Of a DNA stretch of 64,000 bases, positions 58,022 through 64,000 are shown piece after piece. Position 1 is the first letter of the stretch. Each line of letters begins with the position of its first letter. The notes beneath the pieces are model-generated. The model ran no database searches and was not told the DNA's origin. It saw only the letters and a program-made list of their open reading frames with translations. The position numbers and the translations under genes are program-made. Source of the stretch: Fibrella musci (GTDB lineage: Bacteria; Bacteroidota; Bacteroidia; Cytophagales; Spirosomataceae); the NCBI RefSeq assembly GCF_041321105.1, contig NZ_JBGGWD010000005.1:248001-312000 (forward strand), read 5' to 3'.

Positions 58022-59164
58022 TTAGTTGAAACTCGCAAACAGCTTACCGCCCGTATCGCCATTGAAGAAGTAGGCCTTCACCTGCGCCGGGTTGTTGATC
58101 AGGGCGTAGAACTTATCCAGATGCCGGGTCGCCTGCTTTACATACGAACGCGTCAGGCGTTTGTCTGACTCATACAGGCTGTAAATCGCCGGTTTCAGTT
58201 CGTTGTACCGGTTGAAGACGCGCTTCATCAGCCAGCCGGGATACAACGCTCCCCGGTAGGTACGTCCGTCTTCGTCAGGTAGCGATGCGTAGGGCGCATC
58301 CACAAGCACCGAGTGGTCAAAGTCGTAGGGGATGATCTTGGGCGATTCGTCGCCCCGCACGGCCATCAGTCTGACGTTGTGCCGGTAGGGTACCGACCAG
58401 TCGATGTTGCCGATCATGAATTCAAAGACCGCCATCGTGGCCATATTCAGCGAATCGACTTCGCTTGTCTGCACGGTCGTCTTCGTTTCACGCATGCCGT
58501 TTCGTTTCGCCACGTTGTCTTCGTCTTCGATCAGGAAGCCCCAGCGGGTTTCGTTCGGGCGCTTTTGCAGGGAGTCGACGTAGGTCACGCGGGCCATGCG
58601 GGCGCGGTAGCTGTAGGGCGTCACGAGGTTGTACACTTTGTATACCAGATACTCGCGGACTACGTACTCGTCGCCCTGGCAGTGTGTCACCAGCTTGAGC
58701 TTATTCTGCCCTGCAAAGGGTGTGCTTTTTGCTTTTTTCTTCGGAAAGTCGATGTACAGCGGCGGAAACGCGCAGTTGGTCTGGTTGCGCCGGAAGTTGC
58801 CGCGCACCATCAGCGCCACCGGCAGGGGTTGCAGCTCACCGCTGGCATCCTGCCAGGTTAGTTCCGCCGGGTGCCGGGTAGCCAGACTATCGGCTTTGGG
58901 CATCGTCCGGTCGTCGACAACCACCTTCATCTGCGCCGCGAGCGTAAACGACAGAGGCGCGTCAGCGGCAAACAGATCGGCCTTCCTGACCGAGTCGGCA
59001 GGGGCCGCGCCTGCCTGGGCTGCAACTGGCTGGGCTGCAACCGGCTGGGCCACAACCGGCTGGGCCACAACCGGCTGGGCCACAACCGGCTGGGCCACAC
59101 TTGGCAAAACCCGGAGCATCCCCGCGAGGCCCAGTAGCAACCAAATGGCATTGTTTCGTTCCAT
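58022..59164 (-). CDS. Exported CotH-kinase-like protein, copy B
   Basis: The ATG at 59164 (MERNNAIWLLLGLAGMLRVL) gives 380 residues with a signal peptide; the frame extends upstream to 59269. After the signal come about five VAQPV units encoded by a 15-bp tandem repeat. The body parallels copy A: LMVRGNFRRNQTNCAFPPLY, QNKLKLVTHCQGDEYVVREY, MARVTYVDSLQK, WGFLIEDEDNVAKRN, MIGNIDWSVPYRHNV and IPYDFDHSV. The pair probably arose by tandem duplication and is likely one operon. The Asn-Asp...Asn and DFD residues are kept in both, which argues for retained function. Confidence 0.72.
   Translation of the reverse strand: MERNNAIWLLLGLAGMLRVLPSVAQPVVAQPVVAQPVVAQPVAAQPVAAQAGAAPADSVRKADLFAADAPLSFTLAAQMKVVVDDRTMPKADSLATRHPAELTWQDASGELQPLPVALMVRGNFRRNQTNCAFPPLYIDFPKKKAKSTPFAGQNKLKLVTHCQGDEYVVREYLVYKVYNLVTPYSYRARMARVTYVDSLQKRPNETRWGFLIEDEDNVAKRNGMRETKTTVQTSEVDSLNMATMAVFEFMIGNIDWSVPYRHNVRLMAVRGDESPKIIPYDFDHSVLVDAPYASLPDEDGRTYRGALYPGWLMKRVFNRYNELKPAIYSLYESDKRLTRSYVKQATRHLDKFYALINNPAQVKAYFFNGDTGGKLFASFN
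59016..59100. repeat. 15-bp tandem repeat coding VAQPV
   Basis: About 5.7 copies of a 15-bp unit (tgggccacaaccggc and two slightly diverged copies) lie in frame just after the signal peptide of the CotH-like copy B gene. Three consecutive units (59046-59090) are identical, which suggests recent or ongoing length change. Confidence 0.9.
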
Positions 59165-59201
59165 AGGGCTTAAGTTACGACGTGCCGCGGAAAACAGCGA
59201 T

Positions 59202-60491
59202 TTACTCTTCCTGAATGGGGCGGACCAGCATCTTGTCGATGCGGTTTTTGTCCATATCGATGATCTCAAAATCGAACGTCTGCCAGCGGAAGGTCTCGCC
59301 TTCTTTGGGAATATCTTTCAGGATGTGCAGCGCAAAACCGCCCAGCGTGTCGAAATCGGTAAGATCCCGCCGGGCCTGCGCCGACAACGTGATGTCGAAA
59401 TACGAAACAAAATCGTCGAAGGGCAGCGCGGCGTCGATCAGGTACGTGCCGTCTTCGCGCTGATGAATGTCGTAGTTGAATTCGCTTTCGTCGGAAATAT
59501 CGCCCACCAGCGCATCCAGAATGTCGTTGAGCGTGACGATGCCCAGCACACCGCCGTACTCATCGACGATGATACCGGCATACTGCCGCCGTTCGCGGAA
59601 ACGTTCGAGCACCTGATAGGCCCGGTTGTTTTCGGGCACAAACAGGGCGTCGCGTTTCAGGTCGATGAGCTTAGTCAGTTCGGTGTCGAGGTCTTTGCCG
59701 AGCAGGTCTTTCGAGTGAATCAACCCCACCACTTCATCGACGTTGCCATTGACGAGCGGATAAACGGCGTGTTTGTATTCCAGAATCTGCGCCTTGTTTT
59801 CGGCCACGTCGGCCTCCAGATCCAGGTACACGATGCTCTGCCGGTTGGTCATCAGCGAGGTAATCTTACGATCGCCCAGTTGAAACACGTTCTGCACAAT
59901 CTCGTGTTCGATCTCTTCGATGGCCCCCGCCGTGCTGCCTTCCTGCACCAGACTCTTGATCTCTTCTTCCGTAACGGCACTTTCGTTAGGCTTGATACCC
60001 AGTAGTTTAATCAGCAAATCGCTCGACACACTGAGCAGGGCGATAAACGGCGACGTCACTTTAGAAAGCAAAATCATGGGCGCGGCCATGGTCTTGGCAA
60101 TGCCTTCGGGATTCGACAGGCCGATACGTTTGGGCACCAGTTCACCCAGTACCAGCGATACGTAGGTCAGCAGCAGCAACACCACCACCACGGCCACCGA
60201 CCGCGAATAGGGTTGCAAAAAACTGATCTGGGCGATAAGCTCCTGCACGTCGGTGGTGAGCTTGTCGCCCGAAAAAATACCGAGCAAGATGCCGATCAGC
60301 GTGATGCCAATCTGCACGGTCGACAGGAATCGGTTGGGGGCATTGGCTAAGTCAAGAGCGGTTTGGGCCCGACTGTCGCCGTTTTTTGCTGCTGTTTCGA
60401 GTTTGGAACGGCGCGATGATACCAACGCAATCTCCGACATCGAAAAGATGCCGTTCAGAATCGTCAGTACCAGGATGATAAGTATCTCCAC
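59202..60491 (-). CDS. CNNM/CorC-type membrane protein (DUF21, CBS pair, CorC_HlyC)
   Basis: The 429-residue protein has an N-terminal DUF21 membrane domain (residues 1-190: EILIILVLTILNGIFSMSEI, VVVVLLLLTYVSLVLGELVP, KRIGLSNPEGIA), a CBS pair (VYLDLEADVAENKAQILEYK, YAGIIVDEYGGVLGIVTLND) and a C-terminal CorC_HlyC domain. The family is annotated as hemolysin-like but is linked to Mg/Co export and ion homeostasis. Length and order are typical. It is divergent from the Nudix gene. Confidence 0.93.
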   Translation of the reverse strand: MEILIILVLTILNGIFSMSEIALVSSRRSKLETAAKNGDSRAQTALDLANAPNRFLSTVQIGITLIGILLGIFSGDKLTTDVQELIAQISFLQPYSRSVAVVVVLLLLTYVSLVLGELVPKRIGLSNPEGIAKTMAAPMILLSKVTSPFIALLSVSSDLLIKLLGIKPNESAVTEEEIKSLVQEGSTAGAIEEIEHEIVQNVFQLGDRKITSLMTNRQSIVYLDLEADVAENKAQILEYKHAVYPLVNGNVDEVVGLIHSKDLLGKDLDTELTKLIDLKRDALFVPENNRAYQVLERFRERRQYAGIIVDEYGGVLGIVTLNDILDALVGDISDESEFNYDIHQREDGTYLIDAALPFDDFVSYFDITLSAQARRDLTDFDTLGGFALHILKDIPKEGETFRWQTFDFEIIDMDKNRIDKMLVRPIQEE

Positions 60492-60514
60492 GTAATAGAC
60501 AAATAGTCCTGTCG

Positions 60515-60522
60515 CAAAAATA
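60515..60522 (-). promoter_or_regulatory. Candidate -7 promoter element of the CorC-type gene
   Basis: On the minus strand this reads TATTTTTG, an exact TAnnTTTG match 23 nt before the ATG at 60491. It mirrors a second such element on the opposite strand 36 bp away. Confidence 0.4.
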
Positions 60523-60558
60523 GCAGAACTATCGGGGCAGAAAAGGGTGGTTGAATGC

Positions 60559-60566
60559 TATTTTTG
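60559..60566 (+). promoter_or_regulatory. Candidate -7 promoter element of the Nudix gene
   Basis: TATTTTTG matches TAnnTTTG exactly, 37 nt before the Nudix ATG at 60604. Confidence 0.4.
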
Positions 60567-60603
60567 CTCGGTTTCTCCCGGCCCTGTGCCTTTCCCCAAC
60601 TCC

Positions 60604-61284
60604 ATGATTGTATTCATCGACGACCGCCCGCTGCGGTTAATTGGCCCTAAAGCCGTTGATAAACTGGCGTCGCTTACCGACTACGACCGCATTATCGACG
60701 CGCGCCTCGAGACACTGAAGGCCGATGCCCTGCACGGCCACCTGCTCATTCTGAACGCCACGCCAGCGTCGGCCGAGCGCATTATCGGGTTGCTCGAAGA
60801 GGCCGATAGCCGTCCGTTGCTGTCGGTGACGATGCAATGTCTGGATAAAGACGCCGTCGAAACGCGGATCAAAAGCCTTTATAAAGTGGTCAAAGCCGGT
60901 GGCGGTGTGGTGATGTCGGGCGGGCGACTGCTGCTGATTTTCCGGCGGGGCGTCTGGGATTTGCCCAAAGGTAAACTCGACGACGGCGAATCCTCGAAGG
61001 ATGGGGCCGTGCGCGAAGTGGAAGAAGAAACCGGCGCGGTGGTGTCGCTCGGCGATAAAATCTGCACGACATACCACACCTATACGCTCAACGGAAACCG
61101 CATCCTGAAACGGACAAAATGGTACCGGATGAACCTCATCGACGCGACCAACCTGGCCCCTCAGGCTGAAGAGAATATCGAGAAAGTTGTGTTTATGGAG
61201 CCGAAACAGGCCCAGATTGCCCTCGCCAGCTCCTTCAGCTCCATCCGCCACGTCGTGGAGCAGGCGCTGATCGCGGTGAAGTAA
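60604..61284 (+). CDS. Nudix hydrolase
   Basis: The ATG at 60604 (MIVFIDDRPLRLIGPKAVDK) gives 226 residues; the upstream frame to 60547 crosses the promoter element and is unlikely. Residues about 95-225 form the Nudix domain with GGRLLLIFRRGVWDLPKGK and the Nudix box GKLDDGESSKDGAVREVEEE followed by TGAVV, complete for the GX5EX7REUXEEXGU pattern. An N-terminal extension of about 90 residues of unknown role is present. Substrate is not predictable; house-cleaning of nucleotide diphosphates is the family role. Confidence 0.93.
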   Translation: MIVFIDDRPLRLIGPKAVDKLASLTDYDRIIDARLETLKADALHGHLLILNATPASAERIIGLLEEADSRPLLSVTMQCLDKDAVETRIKSLYKVVKAGGGVVMSGGRLLLIFRRGVWDLPKGKLDDGESSKDGAVREVEEETGAVVSLGDKICTTYHTYTLNGNRILKRTKWYRMNLIDATNLAPQAEENIEKVVFMEPKQAQIALASSFSSIRHVVEQALIAVK

Positions 61285-61289
61285 GATTG

Positions 61290-61367
61290 AGTTCAAGGTT
61301 CAATGCCCAATGTCCAAGGTAGTGCTCCATCGGTTTACCTTGAACGTTGGCTGTTGAACCTTGAACC
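61290..61367. repeat. Heptad-periodic imperfect inverted repeat
   Basis: Words agttcaa, ggttcaa, tgcccaa, tgtccaa (61290-61317) face ttgaacg, ttggctg, ttgaacc, ttgaacc (61340-61367). It fills the gap between the convergent Nudix and aroK genes. Confidence 0.8.
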
Positions 61368-61371
61368 TAAA

Positions 61372-61896
61372 CTAAAGCCAATCCCCCAGCCGGTTCAGGA
61401 CATCCTGCACGGTGGCGTCGCCGGCGATAATGATATCAGCTTGCCGGTAGGTATCGATGCGGTCTTCGTACTTCTGGCGCAACGTACCCAGCAATTCATC
61501 GTCGTACGGATTATACAGCGGCCGGTCGGTGGCATCGGCGGGGTACTCCTGCGCGTGCACCTGCATCCGGGCCAGAATGGCTTCAGGCGAGACATCCAGA
61601 AAAATCGATACGCCCGTGGCTTTGATGTACGCCATGTTATCGTGAAAGCAGGGCATGCCGCCACCCGTGGCAACGACCTGACTGCCCCCCGGCCGGATTG
61701 TTCGCAACACCCGCGCCTCGGCCTCCCGGAAGTAGACCTCCCCCGACTGACTGAAAATCTCGGGGATCGTCCGGCCTTCTTCCCGAATTATCATCCGGTC
61801 GGTATCCACAAAAAAATACATCAGCTCGCGGGCCAGCCGCTTCCCCAGCGTACTCTTGCCCGACGACGGCATCCCGATCAGGTAAATATTCTTCAT
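61372..61896 (-). CDS. aroK: Shikimate kinase
   Basis: The 174-residue kinase phosphorylates shikimate in aromatic amino-acid synthesis. The ATG at 61896 (MKNIYLIGMPSSGKSTLGKR) carries the Walker A motif GMPSSGKST; FVDTDRMIIREEGRTIPEIF is the shikimate-binding region, and ATGGGMPC followed by ISIFLDVSPEAIL-like VSIFLDVSPEAILARM is the core. Length is standard. Its start borders an 8-bp-periodic hairpin and its stop a heptad hairpin. Confidence 0.94.
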   Translation of the reverse strand: MKNIYLIGMPSSGKSTLGKRLARELMYFFVDTDRMIIREEGRTIPEIFSQSGEVYFREAEARVLRTIRPGGSQVVATGGGMPCFHDNMAYIKATGVSIFLDVSPEAILARMQVHAQEYPADATDRPLYNPYDDELLGTLRQKYEDRIDTYRQADIIIAGDATVQDVLNRLGDWL

Positions 61897-61902
61897 GAGC
61901 AA

Positions 61903-61999
61903 TGAGTGCTTGCGTGGCTTGAGCGATTGAGTGAACTATAGACCCAACCGCGGTAGTCAGGCTGAGCAGGGCGTTTCACTCAAGTCACGCAAGCACTCA
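61903..61999. repeat. 8-bp-periodic inverted repeat with arms of unequal unit number
   Basis: 21-bp arms 61903-61923 and 61979-61999 pair with one mismatch. The left side continues with one extra 8-bp word (cgattgag) before resuming the matching tgaa. It lies between the aroK start and the BT_3928-type gene stop, two co-directional genes. Confidence 0.75.
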
Positions 62000-62009
62000 A
62001 TAAATTCGT

Positions 62010-63158
62010 CTATTTCACCAGTTCCAGCACTTCTTCCTTGGTGGGCGTTTGGGTGTGGGCCCACTTGCCTTTGACGACCCCATCTTTGAGCAACCACGTA
62101 CCTGGGTCGGCCCGCATGATGGTTTTCAGCACGGTGGCGTCGCCTTTGTACACGGGCAGGTCGAGCAGAAACTTCTGTTTAAATGCGTTGATGGTTTCGT
62201 CGCCGGTTGACGTGAGCAGAATCGGCGTTACAGTGGTGCCTTTCAACTCGTTCACCAGCGACCGGATCGCCGGGATACTACCTGCATCGACCACGTTGGC
62301 GTCTTTCACGATCACAAACAGCTTGCTGCCCTGAAAACTCTGCTCGGTGAAATCGCCTTCGGCGTCGTTCCAGAGGCGATAATCCGTGATTTTGGGCTTG
62401 GCCGACTCATTCAGGGTAACCATCTCCTTGAACTTGTAGGTCGTGTCGGTGGGGTACTTTTCGAAGCGCTCCTCCTTGCCGTCTTTGGTCATGATGTAGG
62501 CAAACCGCAGCGGTTCCGAGGGTTTCAGCTGCGCCGGAATGCTCTTCCCAACGGCGTAGGGCAGCATATCCCAGGGTGGCAGGTAGCGCACAGCGTATAC
62601 CCCCAGCCCTACCGACAGGGCAAAGGCCGTAAAGACTAGCCAGCCCGTCGGGCGGTTTTTCATGCGGTTGCGATGGCCGATAATGAACAGGATCAGCACC
62701 ATCAGCACCACGTCTTTGGTAAACGAGGTCCAGGGTTTCAGTTTCAGCGCTTCGCCGAAACAACCGCAATCGGTCACCTTGTTGAAATAGGCCGAATAGA
62801 ACGTCAGAAACGTGAAGAAGCCAACCAGCAGCAGTAGCAGCCAGGTAGTCAGTTTGGGCCGGTACGACACCAGCAACGCCACGCCCAGCACCACCTCGGC
62901 GGCGCACATCAGCACCGAGAAATAGAGCATGTAGGGAATGAAGCCGTGGAAGAGCGGCGCAAACGAAGGCAGATCCTGCGCGAATACCTCGAAGTATTCG
63001 GTCATTTTGATCTGCGTCCCCACAGGGTCGTTCATTTTGATCAACCCCGATGCGATGAAGATAAGCCCGACCAGCACCCGGGCAATCCGGGCGATGATGA
63101 GCATCGTGGGCGTACCGGATTTAACGGGCGGCTGTTGCGTAGAAGAAGGCGTGTTCAT
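62010..63158 (-). CDS. BT_3928-type protein (DoxX membrane domain plus thioredoxin-like domain)
   Basis: The ATG at 63158 (MNTPSSTQQPPVKSGTPTML) gives 382 residues; the longer frame adds residues encoded by a heptad repeat and is rejected. The first 200 residues are a DoxX-like membrane domain (LVGLIFIASGLIKMNDPVGT) with the VTDCGCFGEALKL motif between helices, reminiscent of VKOR/MauE-like redox proteins. The C-terminal 180 residues look like a thioredoxin-like domain without a CxxC. The neighbours DUF1599 and folP are the usual Bacteroidota context. Confidence 0.85.
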   Translation of the reverse strand: MNTPSSTQQPPVKSGTPTMLIIARIARVLVGLIFIASGLIKMNDPVGTQIKMTEYFEVFAQDLPSFAPLFHGFIPYMLYFSVLMCAAEVVLGVALLVSYRPKLTTWLLLLLVGFFTFLTFYSAYFNKVTDCGCFGEALKLKPWTSFTKDVVLMVLILFIIGHRNRMKNRPTGWLVFTAFALSVGLGVYAVRYLPPWDMLPYAVGKSIPAQLKPSEPLRFAYIMTKDGKEERFEKYPTDTTYKFKEMVTLNESAKPKITDYRLWNDAEGDFTEQSFQGSKLFVIVKDANVVDAGSIPAIRSLVNELKGTTVTPILLTSTGDETINAFKQKFLLDLPVYKGDATVLKTIMRADPGTWLLKDGVVKGKWAHTQTPTKEEVLELVK

Positions 63159-63170
63159 AAGTTTTAGAAT

Positions 63171-63304
63171 GAACAATGAATAATGGACAATGCGCAATGA
63201 AATAAACAGGAGGCATACTCAGTCTGCACCAGGCAATTGTACCGCCGCGGCTTGCCCCCTGCACACCGCATTGTGCATTGTACATTATCCATCGTGCATT
63301 ATTC
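63171..63304. repeat. Heptad-periodic inverted repeat overlapping a stop codon
   Basis: Left words gaacaat, gaataat, ggacaat, gcgcaat (63171-63198) face attgtgc, attgtac, attatcc, atcgtgc, attattc (63270-63304). The right arm covers the stop and last codon of the DUF1599 gene. Same word class as the element at 22831-22934. Confidence 0.75.
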
Positions 63305-63856
63305 ATTCATTTTGATCAGGCAGAAGACAGCGTAATTGATCATGTCCATATAATTGGCCTCAACGCCTTCCGACACCAGCGTATTGCCACCATGATCCTC
63401 GATTTGTTTGGTACGAAGCAGTTTCATCAGGATGATGTCGGTCATCGAGCTCACCCGCATGTCGCGCCAGGCTTCGCCGTAGTCGTGGTTTTTGGCGAAC
63501 AGCAGATGCATCACCCGGTTCATCTGTTCGTCGTAGCGGCGTTCCAGTTCGTCGATGGGCAGGTCGAGGCTGGCCGGTTTGTCGTCGTTGGTAGTGGCGA
63601 GGCTGGCCAATTCGAGTTGAATCAGGGCCATCACGCAGTAGTTGATGATCCCCACAAACTCGGGTTCGATGCCCTCCCCTACCTTACTGACGCCTTTTTC
63701 CTGTAAGGTGCGGATGCGCTGCGCCTTGATAAAAATCTGATCGGTGATACTGGGCAGCCGAAGAATGCGCCATGACGTACCGTAATCGTGGTTCTTTTTC
63801 AGGAACAGGTCTTTGCAGCGTTGAACAACCTGCCGATATTGGGTTTCTGTAGACAA
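63299..63856 (-). CDS. DUF1599-domain protein
   Basis: The 185-residue protein contains two homologous halves: DLFLKKNHDYGTSWRILRLP with ITDQIFIKAQRIRTLQEKG, and LLFAKNHDYGEAWRDMRVSS with MTDIILMKLLRTKQIEDHGG, each with an NHDYG motif. This duplication is typical of DUF1599 proteins, whose helical fold may relate to all-alpha NTP pyrophosphohydrolases (inference). The last residue codons lie inside a repeat arm. It is divergent from folP. Confidence 0.9.
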   Translation of the reverse strand: MSTETQYRQVVQRCKDLFLKKNHDYGTSWRILRLPSITDQIFIKAQRIRTLQEKGVSKVGEGIEPEFVGIINYCVMALIQLELASLATTNDDKPASLDLPIDELERRYDEQMNRVMHLLFAKNHDYGEAWRDMRVSSMTDIILMKLLRTKQIEDHGGNTLVSEGVEANYMDMINYAVFCLIKMNE

Positions 63857-63860
63857 AACG

Positions 63861-63936
63861 AGTTTACTGTTTGACGTTTACCGTTTGACGTTCCAGGCGA
63901 CAATAACGTCAGACCTTAAACGTCAAACACCAAACC
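63861..63936. repeat. Heptad-periodic imperfect inverted repeat in a divergent gap
   Basis: Words agtttac, tgtttga, cgtttac, cgtttga, cgttcca (63861-63895) face five words at 63902-63936. It occupies nearly the whole 86-bp gap between the divergent DUF1599 and folP starts, so it cannot be a terminator for either gene. Confidence 0.75.
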
Positions 63937-63942
63937 AATTGA

Positions 63943-64000
63943 ATGCTTAAAATTAAGAAGAAAACGCTGAACTGCCGGGGCCGATTAGTCGATCTGAACG
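63943..64000 (+). CDS. folP: Dihydropteroate synthase, 5' end only
   Basis: The ATG at 63943 starts MLKIKKKTLNCRGRLVDLN before the window ends. TLNCRGRLVDL is the usual opening of Bacteroidota dihydropteroate synthases, just before the VMGILNVTPDSF motif that would lie outside. Context (DUF1599 and BT_3928-type neighbours) supports the call. Only 19 codons are visible. Confidence 0.65.
   Translation, partial: MLKIKKKTLNCRGRLVDLN

Noticed and set aside
58629..60005. Long plus-strand open frame of 458 codons
   Set aside because: It runs antisense across the CotH-like copy B gene and the CorC-type gene, both strongly supported, and its translation has no recognisable protein character. It is a shadow frame typical of GC-rich coding DNA.
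63159..63197. Upstream extension of the BT_3928-type gene (MRIVHYSLFILKL)
   Set aside because: These residues are translated heptad repeat. The ATG at 63158 gives a natural N-terminus.
671..63936. Intergenic inverted repeats as CRISPR arrays
   Set aside because: There are no constant repeats separated by unique spacers and no cas genes. The words are 7-9 bp, degenerate and arranged as hairpins.
1..64000. tRNA or rRNA genes, riboswitches
   Set aside because: I looked through all gaps and found no cloverleaf-like segment with a T-loop, no rRNA-like stretch, and no leader I could match to a known riboswitch.

Overview
This window reads as a chromosomal segment of a GC-rich Bacteroidota, most likely a Cytophagales member related to Spirosoma or Fibrella. 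That assignment is inference. It rests on a SusC/SusD pair, many TonB-dependent and Cys-anchored lipoproteins, GIN-, BT_3928- and DUF1599-type proteins, and start-proximal TAnnTTTG elements typical of this phylum. I see no rRNA, tRNA, transposase, integrase or CRISPR array.

Layout. 1-8.6 kb: a partial YebC gene, lysA, an exported protein of unknown role, argS, a glutathione peroxidase and menA. 7.5-11.8 kb: an RND efflux adaptor and pump. 11.9-19 kb: a GH113-like hydrolase, a lipoprotein, serine deaminase, a MarR regulator, and two amidinohydrolases (CtlX-like and arginine-deiminase-like). 18.8-28.8 kb: an exported coiled-coil protein with a TonB receptor, Dps, CorA, an MFS exporter, two tiny membrane proteins, and an ABC transporter/YtrA-type regulator/GIN operon behind a palindromic operator. 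28.9-35.2 kb: anmK, an L-2-hydroxyglutarate oxidase, DoxX, and a large metallopeptidase-like/TolB/beta-barrel protein. 35.5-51.6 kb: an alpha-mannan utilisation locus. 51.8-64 kb: a three-repeat PepSY-like lipoprotein, fdhD with an FdhF/YdeP oxidoreductase, an orphan DUF5706 membrane protein, two tandem CotH-kinase-like exported proteins, a CorC-type CBS protein, a Nudix hydrolase, shikimate kinase, BT_3928 and DUF1599 proteins, and the start of folP.

The mannan locus appears complete. A HutC-type GntR regulator carries a 12-bp word at its own start codon that recurs inside a near-perfect palindrome before the next gene. A sugar porter, SusC, SusD, a SusE-like lipoprotein, two GH76 enzymes and one GH92 enzyme would capture and degrade mannan. 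A ROK kinase and an unusual long mannose-6-phosphate isomerase would carry mannose to fructose-6-phosphate.

The strongest structure not explained by genes is a family of long intergenic inverted repeats. In ten of them the arms are built from degenerate tandem 7-bp words; related hairpins use 8- or 9-bp words. They fill many short gaps almost wall to wall, in convergent, co-directional and divergent settings, and sometimes supply the first or last codons of a gene. Arms match each other far better than words match within an arm (44 of 44 and 39 of 39 bases in two cases). They are absent from the mannan locus. The word GGTACGT also looks strongly over-represented across the window.
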